From contig NZ_JAMZMI010000006.1 of assembly GCF_024714475.1 (NCBI RefSeq), forward strand, positions 159,714 through 223,713: a DNA stretch of 64,000 bases, read 5' to 3'. The notes under the pieces were generated by a model. That model was given only the letters and a program-made list of their open reading frames with translations, did no database searches and was not told where the DNA came from. Below are positions 53,378-61,889 of the stretch, in pieces (within the stretch, counting starts at the first letter, position 1; each line of letters opens with the position of its first letter). This DNA comes from Marinoscillum sp. MHG1-6. Lineage in GTDB: Bacteria > Bacteroidota > Bacteroidia > Cytophagales > Cyclobacteriaceae. Made by a program: the position numbers and the translations under genes.

Positions 53378-54814
53378 ATGATTATCGACATTCTCATATT
53401 TATAGTATACATGGTACTGGTACTCATGGTGGGTGTTTATTTCTTCAACAGAAATAAATCTCATGATGATTACTATGTAGCAGGACGTGATATTAGCAGC
53501 TGGCATAATGGTCTTTCAGTCGTCGCTACGGACGTTGGTGGAGGCTTTTCTATCGGCCTCGGTGGCCTTGGCTTTACCATGGGATTATCCGGTTCATGGT
53601 TACTATTTACCGGTTTAATTGGGGCCTGGATGGCCTCAGCATGGCTCATCCCAAAGGTGTACGCCATGGGTAATTTCAAAAACATCACCACCCTACCCCA
53701 GGTATTCGAATCATTCTATGGTAAGCAGGTGGCAGTCTCAGCCGGGATCATCACAGCTGTGAGCTACCTTGGATTTACCAGTTCGCAAATTGTGGCTGGA
53801 GCAAAACTGGCTTCGGGGACTTTCCCGGAGATCTCATTCACTGCTGCAGTACTCATCATGGGTTTGGTTGCTGTGGGGTATACCATTCTGGGTGGATTGA
53901 AAGCAGTGATCTACACAGATACCGCCCAGTGGATCATCTTAATAAGCGGATTGTTGTTCATTGGAGTTCCTTTCGCATTTATGGCTATAGGAGGATGGGC
54001 AGGCTTAAAGGCCACCATTCAACCTGAGCTGATGACATTGACCAATGTGAGCATAACGGAACTGATAAACTGGGCGATCACCATAATTCCTATTTGGTTT
54101 GTGGGTATGACCCTTTACCAACGGATTTTCGCAAGCAGGAGTGAAAAAGAAGCACGCACGGCTTGGACCATTGCCGGTGTTTTCGAATGGCCAATTATGG
54201 CCTTTTTGGGCGTGGGACTAGGATTATTTGCAAGGGCTGCCTTTGAACAAAACCTATTCGCTGATTTTGGATATGCCGTCGGGTCTGAAATAGACCCTGA
54301 GATTGGACTACCTGTCCTATTGAGGACCGTCCTACCCCATGGTTTTATGGGCCTGGTCCTGGCTTCCTACTTTTCTGCAGTAATGTCTACGGCTGATAGC
54401 TGCCTCATGGCCTGCTCCGGTGCATTTCTTTCCGATGTATTGCGTGTGAAACCTAAAGGGGAAAACATGGAGAAAAGTGAACTTCGATACTCCCAATGGG
54501 CTACGCTTGGACTAGGATCTGCCTCCTTAATTATCGCCCTGTTTTTACAGAACGTACTCAGCGCAATGCTGTTTTCATATGCTTTTATGGTTTCTGGTTT
54601 GCTGATCCCAATCCTGGGAGCATTTTACTGGAAACAAACAACCAAAGCAGGTGCACTTACCGCGATGATCGCGGGCGGGGTTTTTACAACTACATTAAGT
54701 ATCTTCAACGTTAAACCATTTGGTCTTGACCCGAATTTTTATGGCCTTTTGATCGCGTTGATCTGCTTTTTGTCGGTAAATAAAATTGCTTACACTGAAA
54801 CAACTAAAAAATGA
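53378..54814 (+). CDS. Sodium/solute symporter family transporter (SSS)
   Basis: This 478-residue protein has about 13 hydrophobic segments and the SSS (SLC5-like) pattern: VGVYFFNRNKSHDDYYVAGR after helix 1, then GFSIGLGGLGFTMGLSGSWL, VGYTILGGLKAVIYTDTAQW and ASYFSAVMSTADSCLMACSG, the last carrying the likely sodium-site Ser/Thr residues. Family members import amino acids, sugars, pantothenate, proline or urea with sodium. The substrate is unknown. As first gene of an operon with acetyltransferase, amidohydrolase, racemases and arg genes, it probably imports an amino acid or its N-acyl derivative. Its stop overlaps the next start by 4 bp (ATGA). Confidence 0.92.
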   Translation: MIIDILIFIVYMVLVLMVGVYFFNRNKSHDDYYVAGRDISSWHNGLSVVATDVGGGFSIGLGGLGFTMGLSGSWLLFTGLIGAWMASAWLIPKVYAMGNFKNITTLPQVFESFYGKQVAVSAGIITAVSYLGFTSSQIVAGAKLASGTFPEISFTAAVLIMGLVAVGYTILGGLKAVIYTDTAQWIILISGLLFIGVPFAFMAIGGWAGLKATIQPELMTLTNVSITELINWAITIIPIWFVGMTLYQRIFASRSEKEARTAWTIAGVFEWPIMAFLGVGLGLFARAAFEQNLFADFGYAVGSEIDPEIGLPVLLRTVLPHGFMGLVLASYFSAVMSTADSCLMACSGAFLSDVLRVKPKGENMEKSELRYSQWATLGLGSASLIIALFLQNVLSAMLFSYAFMVSGLLIPILGAFYWKQTTKAGALTAMIAGGVFTTTLSIFNVKPFGLDPNFYGLLIALICFLSVNKIAYTETTKK

Positions 54815-55260
54815 ATCTTACCTACAAAAAATATCTACCAGCCCAGACCGTGGGCTTCAACGAAAAAGAAAGCGTTATCTCTTTTTTATTCCAACACCTC
54901 GATGAATATGGAGATGCCAAGGCGGACATCTCTAGATGTGTCGACTATGCCCTCAATTATGGAAACCACCCCGGAGGTCTCATATTGTCTGCATGGGATG
55001 GAAACAAAATTGTGGGGGCCGTGGTAATCAACCGTACCGGTATGGGCGGATACATACCCGAGAATATCCTGGTATATGTAGCTACTCATGCTGACTACCG
55101 CGGCAAGGGTATTGGGAAAAAATTAATGCAGTTGGCAATTGAGTCAACAGAAGGCGATATCGCCCTGCATGTAGAGCCAGACAATCCGGCCAAGATCCTT
55201 TACGAAAAAATAGGATTTACCAATAAATATCTTGAAATGAGATGGAAACGAACCTCTTAA
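54811..55260 (+). CDS. GNAT-family N-acetyltransferase
   Basis: This 149-residue single-domain GNAT has the acetyl-CoA-binding motif ATHADYRGKGIGKKLMQLAI (Q/R-x-x-G-x-G/A type). The C-terminal part, PDNPAKILYEKIGFTNKYLE, is the typical motif B end. The acceptor is unknown. In this operon it could acetylate an amino acid, for example glutamate or ornithine, which would give the cluster an ArgA-like or a D-amino-acid acetylation step. It overlaps the symporter stop by 4 bp and the amidohydrolase start by 19 bp, so translation is probably coupled. Confidence 0.88.
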   Translation: MNLTYKKYLPAQTVGFNEKESVISFLFQHLDEYGDAKADISRCVDYALNYGNHPGGLILSAWDGNKIVGAVVINRTGMGGYIPENILVYVATHADYRGKGIGKKLMQLAIESTEGDIALHVEPDNPAKILYEKIGFTNKYLEMRWKRTS

Positions 55261-56378
55261 AACAATTGGTAGGGTTGCGACACGAACTGCATCAAAACCC
55301 TGAACTTTCCGGTAATGAACTCCAGACTAAAAAAAGGATTAAAGAGTTTCTGGAGACACTCGGCGTCCGAAACATCAAGGACCTGAGTGATACGGCATTC
55401 GTATGCGAATTTCAAGGCGATGAACCCGGCCCCACGGTGATGATCCGTGGAGACATAGATGCGTTGCCCATCCAGGAAATCAATAGCGTTCCCTATAAGT
55501 CCATTTCAAAAGGGGTATCCCATAAATGTGGTCATGACGGTCATTCCACAATCGTTTGTGGACTGGCTAAGGCATTACTGGACGATCCCATCTCAAAAGG
55601 TACAGTACTGCTTCTCTTTCAACCCGCCGAAGAAAATGGAGAGGGAGCCAAAGCCATTTTGGAGAACCCAAAGTTCAACTACAAACCCAACTTTGTTTTT
55701 GCGCTTCACAACCTTCCGGGTTATCCGCTTCATCACATTGTTTGCCGTGAGCAATCCTTTACAGCGGCTGCAAAAAGCATCATTATAACCCTGGATGGTA
55801 AAACATCCCATGCTGCAGAACCAGAAAAAGGTATTAATCCGGGCCACGCCATTAGTCAGCTCATCGACATGTTTGAGGAAGTGTCACAACCAAATCCGAT
55901 GCTATCGGATTTTGCATTGGCCACCCCCATTTATATCAACATGGGAGATCTGGCCTACGGCGTTTCGGCAGGTTACGGCGAGGTACACTATACCCTGCGA
56001 ACATGGGATAATGAGGTTATGAAGGAATTTATCGAGGTGGTCGAAAACAAGGTTAGCAATATAGCTGCTGCCGCAGATCTGGGATTGACTATCCGATGGA
56101 CCCAGGAATTTAGCGCGAATGAAAATGACTCGGAAGCTGTTGATGAAATACGTCATGCCGCCCGACAAAACAGATATAAATATGAAGAGCGCGAAGCTCC
56201 CTTTAAGTGGGGAGAAGATTTCGGGCTGTTTACGGAAAAATTTAAGGGTGCCATGTTTGGAGTAGGATCAGGAGAAAATTGCCCGGCGCTTCACAATCCT
56301 GATTATGATTTTCCTGACAAAATCATCCCAACGGGCGTCAATATGTTTCATAGCATTATCAAAAACCTATTGAAATGA
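55242..56378 (+). CDS. M20-family amidohydrolase (N-acyl-amino-acid hydrolase type)
   Basis: This 378-residue enzyme is of the M20D/hippurate-hydrolase branch. Metal ligands are visible in HKCGHDGHS (Cys96, His98, His101 region), QPAEENGEG (Glu130-Glu131), FALHNLPG and, at the end, PALHNPDYDF. The lid domain sits in the middle (KSIIITLDGKTSHAAEPEKG). Known relatives remove acyl groups from N-acyl amino acids; the branch differs from ArgE and DapE. The family is clear and the substrate is not; N-acyl-ornithine, or N-acyl-D-amino acids in view of the racemases next door, are plausible. It overlaps both neighbours, 19 bp with the GNAT gene and 4 bp with the alanine-racemase-like gene. Confidence 0.9.
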   Translation: METNLLKQLVGLRHELHQNPELSGNELQTKKRIKEFLETLGVRNIKDLSDTAFVCEFQGDEPGPTVMIRGDIDALPIQEINSVPYKSISKGVSHKCGHDGHSTIVCGLAKALLDDPISKGTVLLLFQPAEENGEGAKAILENPKFNYKPNFVFALHNLPGYPLHHIVCREQSFTAAAKSIIITLDGKTSHAAEPEKGINPGHAISQLIDMFEEVSQPNPMLSDFALATPIYINMGDLAYGVSAGYGEVHYTLRTWDNEVMKEFIEVVENKVSNIAAAADLGLTIRWTQEFSANENDSEAVDEIRHAARQNRYKYEEREAPFKWGEDFGLFTEKFKGAMFGVGSGENCPALHNPDYDFPDKIIPTGVNMFHSIIKNLLK

Positions 56379-57520
56379 GCAGTGTGATCACACTGAATAG
56401 AGCAGCACTTATTGAGAACGTCAAGTTCTTGAAACACCTGTATCATGAAGATATACGGATCTCCTCAGTGGTGAAAGGGAATGCCTATGGACATGGATTA
56501 AGTTCCTACATTCCGATCGCTGAGAGTGTCGGTTTTGACCATTTTTCTGTCTATTGTGCCGATGAAGCCAAGGAGCTGATCAAGGTGGTTCAAAAACCGG
56601 AGACGGAGATCATGATCATGGGACATGTGGACTATAGTGACCTCGCCTGGGTGATCGATAATAACATCTCATTTTTTGTCTTCGACTTCATGCGGTTAGA
56701 GCTAGCTATCGAAGCGGCACAGCACCTTGGAAAAAAAGCATTGGTGCATATAGAGTTGGAGACTGGCATGAACCGTACAGGCTTTGATGAAAAAGACCTC
56801 ACGCAACTTGTAGAGACACTCAAAAGAAATGAAGAATGGGTAGAATTTACCGGCCTGTGTACCCATTTCGCTGGTGCGGAAAGTATCAGTAACTACTTGC
56901 GGGTACAGCACCAAAAGAAGCAATACCTGCACATGAGCAAGGTTTTAGAGGAAATGGGGCTTAAGCCTAAAATGAAACATACCTGCTGCTCCGCTGCATC
57001 TATCCGACTTCCGGAAATGCGGCTAGACATGGTACGTATTGGTATACTCCAGTACGGATTCTGGCCAAGCAGAGAGATTTTCATTGAATACCTGAAAGGC
57101 CGAAAAGTCAAAATAGACCCGCTCAAAAGACTAATAAGCTGGGAGAGCAAAATTATGAGCATCAAACACATAGAAATGGGTGAATTCATAGGCTATGGTA
57201 CCACCTTCCTCGCTCAGAAAGATATGAAGATCGCTGTAGTCCCTATTGGATACTCTCATGGCTTCAGTCGATCGCTAAGTAATCAGGGTCGTGTGCTTGT
57301 TCGAGGGCATAGAACCGCTGTTCTTGGTATTGTAAACATGAATTGTATCACCATAGATGTGACAGATATAGAAGACGTGGCCATCAATGACACGGTCACC
57401 TTGATTGGGAAGGATGGAGAACATGAGATCACCGTCTCCTCCTTCAGTGAACTTAGTGATCAGCTTAATTACGAACTATTGACTCGATTGCCTTCAAGCA
57501 TCCCGAGAAAAGTAAAATAA
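56375..57520 (+). CDS. Alanine-racemase-like PLP enzyme (fold type III)
   Basis: This 381-residue enzyme carries the PLP Lys34 in SVVKGNAYGHG and the second catalytic Tyr in FIGYGTTF. Core strands are present (HIELETGMNRTGF, GLCTHFAGAE, VGVRIGI-type substrate loop). The stretch MVRIGILQYGFWPS differs from the R-P-G-I-x-L-Y-G sequence of standard alanine racemases, so the substrate range may be altered. It may racemise alanine or another amino acid such as serine, lysine or arginine. The essential cell-wall alanine racemase is often found elsewhere in the genome, which I cannot see. It lies 6 bp upstream of a second racemase. Confidence 0.82.
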   Translation: MSSVITLNRAALIENVKFLKHLYHEDIRISSVVKGNAYGHGLSSYIPIAESVGFDHFSVYCADEAKELIKVVQKPETEIMIMGHVDYSDLAWVIDNNISFFVFDFMRLELAIEAAQHLGKKALVHIELETGMNRTGFDEKDLTQLVETLKRNEEWVEFTGLCTHFAGAESISNYLRVQHQKKQYLHMSKVLEEMGLKPKMKHTCCSAASIRLPEMRLDMVRIGILQYGFWPSREIFIEYLKGRKVKIDPLKRLISWESKIMSIKHIEMGEFIGYGTTFLAQKDMKIAVVPIGYSHGFSRSLSNQGRVLVRGHRTAVLGIVNMNCITIDVTDIEDVAINDTVTLIGKDGEHEITVSSFSELSDQLNYELLTRLPSSIPRKVK

Positions 57521-57526
57521 TACCCC

Positions 57527-58618
57527 ATGGCATATTTAAATCTATATAGAGATAAACTTAAACATAACTACGAGTACCTCAATTCACTCTTCAAGGAGAA
57601 TGAAATAGAATGGGCAGTGGTGACCAAACTGCTATGTGGAACAGAAAAATATCTGCAAGAAGTCATTAACCTTGGGACCAACGAAGTTTGCGACTCCCGT
57701 ATCAGCAACCTCGCCAAACTCAAAGAACTGGATCCCAAGATCGACACAGTTTATATCAAGCCACCAGCTCAGGAGATCATCGAAGACCTGGTCAAATACG
57801 CCGATGCCAGCTTCAATACAGAGTATCGAACCATCAAGTGGATCTCAGATGAAGCAAAGAAACAAGGCAAAACCCACAAGGTAATCATCATGATCGAGCT
57901 GGGAGACCTTCGTGAAGGAATCATGGGAGATCACCTGATGGATTTTTACGAATCTGTCTTTCGTCTGCCTAATATCAAGGTAACAGGCATTGGAGCGAAC
58001 CTAAATTGCCTGTACGGTGTGATGCCATCAACGGACAAGCTCATCCAGCTTTCTCTTTATAAGCAGTTGATCGAAGCCAAATTTGGTCGGAAGATCCCGT
58101 GGGTGACAGGTGGAACAAGTGTGGTGATCCCATTAATCCCAAAAAAGCAAATCCCAAAAGGAATCAATCACTTTCGTGTGGGTGAATCTCTTTACTTCGG
58201 AAATAATCTGTTCACCGGGGAAAGAATTCCGGATATGAAAGAAGACATTTTCAAGCTCTACGCTCAGATCATAGAAATTACCAAAAAGCCAGTCATGCCC
58301 ATTGGTGAAATAGATTCGAACCCCTCAGGAGAGAGTTATGAATTGGATGAAGAGGATTACGGCAAAACAGCCTACCGAGCTATCCTCGACATAGGAAGAC
58401 TGGACGTGTCAGAGGAGTTTCTGATCCCTGAAGATGAAACCCTGGATATGTCCGGTGCCAGCTCCGATATGCTGGTCATTGACCTGGGCGAAAACAGTAA
58501 AAAGTATAAGGTTGGCGATCTTGTTGGCTTCAAGCTTAAGTATATGGGGGCTCTGGGCTTGCTCAACTCAAACTACATCACCAAACACATTATAGACGAA
58601 AAAGGAAACGTTCATTAA
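57527..58618 (+). CDS. Ornithine-racemase-like PLP enzyme (alanine racemase N-terminal fold)
   Basis: This 363-residue protein belongs to the fold-type III group that includes clostridial ornithine racemase. Signature features match that family: VVTKLLCG with the PLP Lys34, CDSRISNLAKLKEL, IMIELGDLREGIMGD, IGANLNCLYGVMP, VTGGTSVVIPLI, HFRVGESLYFG, MPIGEID and SGASSDMLVIDLG. Ornithine racemase interconverts L- and D-ornithine. The gene stops at 58618, where argB begins, so the enzyme would act on the product of the downstream arg genes. That association supports an ornithine substrate, but the related lysine- or arginine-type racemases cannot be excluded. Confidence 0.8.
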   Translation: MAYLNLYRDKLKHNYEYLNSLFKENEIEWAVVTKLLCGTEKYLQEVINLGTNEVCDSRISNLAKLKELDPKIDTVYIKPPAQEIIEDLVKYADASFNTEYRTIKWISDEAKKQGKTHKVIIMIELGDLREGIMGDHLMDFYESVFRLPNIKVTGIGANLNCLYGVMPSTDKLIQLSLYKQLIEAKFGRKIPWVTGGTSVVIPLIPKKQIPKGINHFRVGESLYFGNNLFTGERIPDMKEDIFKLYAQIIEITKKPVMPIGEIDSNPSGESYELDEEDYGKTAYRAILDIGRLDVSEEFLIPEDETLDMSGASSDMLVIDLGENSKKYKVGDLVGFKLKYMGALGLLNSNYITKHIIDEKGNVH

Positions 58619-58652
58619 AAACCTTTCAATTATCGAAAACAAAAAAACAATC

Positions 58653-59444
58653 GTGATCAAGTATGGCGGAAACGCTATGAAAGACGGCAATATCAAAAAG
58701 GCCATACTGGATGAAATCGCAGCTATCCATCAGGCTGGTCACCGGGCTGTGTTGGTACACGGAGGGGGTCCGTTTATCAATAACCTCCTTCACCAATTGA
58801 AAATTGAATCAGAATTTGTAGGCGGACACCGCAAAACCACCGATGAGGCCATCAAGTACATTGAAATGGCCTTGACTGGCGAAGTCAATCCAGATCTTGT
58901 ACGCTCCCTTCAGCAGCGCGGCGTAAATGCTGTGGGACTATCCGGAAAAGATGGCGGTTTGGTCATCGCTGAAAAAATGTATCACGAGGATAAAGGTCAA
59001 AAGCAAGATATCGGATGGGTTGGAAAGGTCAACCATGTCAATCCTGAGGTATTGAATAAGTTGATGGACGCGGGCTTTTTCACTGTGCTCACGTGTATGG
59101 CTAGTGGCGAAGACGGTCAGGCCTATAACATCAATGGCGACATGTTCGCAGGCAACATCGCGGGTGCGGTTAAGGCCGATCAGTATATCGTCATGACCGA
59201 TGTGGATGGTCTCTGCATGGATAAGGACGCTCCGGAAACCTTGATTTCGCACCTGAAACTGGACACCATCCCTGAACTAAAAGGAACGGTGATTGCCGGG
59301 GGTATGATCCCTAAAATTGAGTCCTGTGAAGTCGCCATAGAAAGTGGTACCAAAGAGGTCCGGATCATCAATGGAACGAAACCGGGCACGCTTAAAAGAG
59401 TGGTGCTCGATGGAGAAAACATCGGGACAAGCATAACTGCCTGA
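58653..59444 (+). CDS. argB: Acetylglutamate kinase, ArgB-like
   Basis: This protein of about 263 residues has the amino-acid-kinase fold of ArgB: IKYGGNAM with the catalytic Lys, VLVHGGGPFINNLL, GLSGKDGG, YNINGDMFAGNIAGAV and VMTDVDGLC. It phosphorylates N-acetylglutamate. The only ordinary start codon is GTG at 58653, which falls inside the first beta-strand. In frame upstream there is no ATG, GTG or TTG before a stop at 58593, only ATT codons, notably ATT at 58614, which overlaps the racemase stop codon and would add 13 residues (KNLSIIENKKTIV) that restore the strand. An ATT start coupled to the upstream stop is therefore a real possibility. The argD gene follows after 64 bp. Confidence 0.9.
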   Translation: MIKYGGNAMKDGNIKKAILDEIAAIHQAGHRAVLVHGGGPFINNLLHQLKIESEFVGGHRKTTDEAIKYIEMALTGEVNPDLVRSLQQRGVNAVGLSGKDGGLVIAEKMYHEDKGQKQDIGWVGKVNHVNPEVLNKLMDAGFFTVLTCMASGEDGQAYNINGDMFAGNIAGAVKADQYIVMTDVDGLCMDKDAPETLISHLKLDTIPELKGTVIAGGMIPKIESCEVAIESGTKEVRIINGTKPGTLKRVVLDGENIGTSITA

Positions 59445-59508
59445 CCAGAAGGGTTGGGAAGAAAACCAGCGAACAAAAGCACTATTACAAAAGGAACCTT
59501 AGTACAAA

Positions 59509-60699
59509 ATGACAAATCAAGCACTACACGAAATAGATCAAAAGCACTACTTACCTACTTTCAAGCGATATCCTATTGCTCTGGATCATGGTAAAGGCAG
59601 TAGGGTATGGGACGTAGAAGGCAAAGAATACATTGACCTTCTTGCTGGCATAGCGGTGAGCAACATCGGGCATGCGCATCCTACCCTGGTGAATGCTATT
59701 GAAGAGCAAGCTGCCAAATTGATCCACATATCCAACTTTTATGTGAGTGAGCCGCAAATGAAGCTTGTAGAAAAGCTGGCACAACTTTCCGGCCTGGAGC
59801 GTGCCTTTATGGCCAACAGTGGAGCCGAAGCAGCTGAAGGCGCCATCAAGATCGCACGAAAATATGGTCACAAGGCCGGGCGTGGAGGCACCATCATCGC
59901 GATGAAGAATGCCTTTCATGGTCGGACACTTGCCACTGTAGCTGCCACTGGAAAGGAGGCTATGATGAATGGTTTTGATCCAATACCCAGCGGATTTAAA
60001 CATGTCCCTTTTAATGACATTGAGGCACTGAAAGAAGCCATCACCGATGATGTAGGTGGAATTATGCTGGAACCGATCCAGGGCGAAGGAGGTATCAACC
60101 CTGCTGACTCAGATTATCTAAGACAGGTTCGGGCAATATGCGACAAAAAGAACATTGCTCTCATATTCGATGAGATCCAGTGTGGTATCGGGCGCACCGG
60201 AACCATGTTTGCTTTCGAACACTACGGCATCAAACCAGATATCATGACATTGGCTAAGGGCCTCGGAGGAGGTGTCCCGGTGGGAGCGGTTCTGGCAAGG
60301 GAGAAAGTCGCTCAGGCCATTGACTGGGGCGATCATGGTACTACATTCGGCGGAAATCCACTGGCTTGCGCCGCTGCACTGGCTGTATTGGAAGTGATCG
60401 AGTCAGAAAACCTACTTCAGAAAGCGACCGAGTCAGGTGCCTGGCTGAAAGGCAAAATCAATGCACTACGAAGTGAGCTGCCTGAAATTGAATTGATCCG
60501 CGGTGCCGGGCTCATGCTGGGCATCCAGGTATCTATGGACCCAAAAGCGATTGTGGGAACTATGCTCAAAAAAGGAGTACTTGCTAACGCCACCGCAGGG
60601 AATATCGTCCGCCTGGTACCTCCGCTAAATATTGACCGGGAAAGCCTGGAAGAAGCGCTGGAAATATTTATCGAGTCGATCAAAGAAAACAGAAAATAA
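59509..60699 (+). CDS. argD: Acetylornithine aminotransferase (class III)
   Basis: This 396-residue PLP aminotransferase has the PLP Lys250 in LAKGLGGGVPVGA. The phosphate-binding motif is in MANSGAEAAEGAIKIARKYG, and FDEIQCGIGRTG holds the cofactor-binding Asp. It would convert N-acetylglutamate semialdehyde to N-acetylornithine; relatives also act on succinylornithine, or on ornithine itself. The neighbours argB, argC and argJ support the acetylornithine role. Spacing to argC is 65 bp, looser than in the first half of the operon. Confidence 0.92.
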   Translation: MTNQALHEIDQKHYLPTFKRYPIALDHGKGSRVWDVEGKEYIDLLAGIAVSNIGHAHPTLVNAIEEQAAKLIHISNFYVSEPQMKLVEKLAQLSGLERAFMANSGAEAAEGAIKIARKYGHKAGRGGTIIAMKNAFHGRTLATVAATGKEAMMNGFDPIPSGFKHVPFNDIEALKEAITDDVGGIMLEPIQGEGGINPADSDYLRQVRAICDKKNIALIFDEIQCGIGRTGTMFAFEHYGIKPDIMTLAKGLGGGVPVGAVLAREKVAQAIDWGDHGTTFGGNPLACAAALAVLEVIESENLLQKATESGAWLKGKINALRSELPEIELIRGAGLMLGIQVSMDPKAIVGTMLKKGVLANATAGNIVRLVPPLNIDRESLEEALEIFIESIKENRK

Positions 60700-60764
60700 A
60701 ACCTGCTACCAGTTGGAGTCCGGGACAGTGACTCTGCTGAAATTCAGAGCAAATCATAAATCAC

Positions 60765-61802
60765 ATGAAGAACATCAAAATAGGAATAATAGGAGCCACA
60801 GGGTACACTGGTTCGGAGTTGGTAAGACTGCTGACCGACCACCCCAATGCAGAAATAAAAATCATAACTTCTGAAAGTCGGGCAGGAGAAAAGTTCAGTG
60901 ATGTCCATCCGCAGTTTTTGAATATCTGTGATGACGAATTGAAAAGCATTAATGAGATCAGCAATTATGATCTGGATATTGTCTTCCTTGCTTTACCGCA
61001 TGGTGTGTCTATGGATTTTGTAGCCAAAAATCACCATCAAAAATTCAAGATCATCGATCTTTCCGGTGACTTCCGTTTGAAATCCAAATCAGATTATGAG
61101 CATTGGTATAAAATGGATCATCATTTCCCGAAAGGAATAGAAGATGCTGTTTATGGCCTACCTGAACTTTTCAGGGACCGAATAAAGGACAGTGAACTGG
61201 TAGCCAATCCGGGATGTTTCCCTACCGCCTCTATCCTACCCATCGCCCCGCTTGTGATGGAAGGACTTGTGGAAACAGATCATATTGTGATTGATGCCAA
61301 AACAGGTGTGACCGGTGCCGGAGTGAAAGCCAAGGAAGTAACGCATTTCCCAAATACCAACGACAATTTCAAAGCTTATGGCGTGAGCAACCACCGTCAT
61401 ACGATTGAGATCCAGGAAAAAGTGGGCGAATGCACCTCGGCAGCAGTGACTGTGCTCTTTACTCCTCACCTGCTACCGGTAGATCGGGGTATCATTTCGT
61501 CTGCGTACCTTAAGCCCAGGAAGAAAGTTGATCAGGAGTTAATCGACAAGGTATTTGCGGATCACTACGGAGCGGAGCCATTTGTGCGTTATCGCAAAGT
61601 CGTACCCCATCTAAAGCAAGTACGTGGCACTAATTTTTGTGATGTCTTTGCTCAATATGATGAAAGAACAAACACGATTATTACTATGGGTGTGATTGAC
61701 AACCTGGTGAAGGGAGCTGCCGGACAGGCCATACAAAACATGAACATTATCATGGGACTTAACGAAACGACAGGACTGAGACAAGTACCTTTACAGCCAT
61801 AA
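60765..61802 (+). CDS. argC: N-acetyl-gamma-glutamyl-phosphate reductase
   Basis: This 345-residue enzyme has the NADP-binding GATGYTGSELVRLL near its start and the catalytic Cys151 in VANPGCFPTAS. The His of the active site lies in VSNHRHTIEIQ. It reduces N-acetylglutamyl phosphate to the semialdehyde, the step between ArgB and ArgD. The length is the usual one for type 1 ArgC. The gene follows argD by 65 bp and precedes argJ by 87 bp. Confidence 0.95.
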   Translation: MKNIKIGIIGATGYTGSELVRLLTDHPNAEIKIITSESRAGEKFSDVHPQFLNICDDELKSINEISNYDLDIVFLALPHGVSMDFVAKNHHQKFKIIDLSGDFRLKSKSDYEHWYKMDHHFPKGIEDAVYGLPELFRDRIKDSELVANPGCFPTASILPIAPLVMEGLVETDHIVIDAKTGVTGAGVKAKEVTHFPNTNDNFKAYGVSNHRHTIEIQEKVGECTSAAVTVLFTPHLLPVDRGIISSAYLKPRKKVDQELIDKVFADHYGAEPFVRYRKVVPHLKQVRGTNFCDVFAQYDERTNTIITMGVIDNLVKGAAGQAIQNMNIIMGLNETTGLRQVPLQP

Positions 61803-61889
61803 ACGATACAGACTATTAGCTAATGGATTTTAGACATTAGAATTCTAGTGTTCTATATCACACTACCAAATACCAAACATTGAAAAGTC

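Noticed and set aside
59551..60003. 150-codon minus-strand frame within argD
   Set aside because: It is a shadow of the highly conserved argD coding sequence on the other strand.
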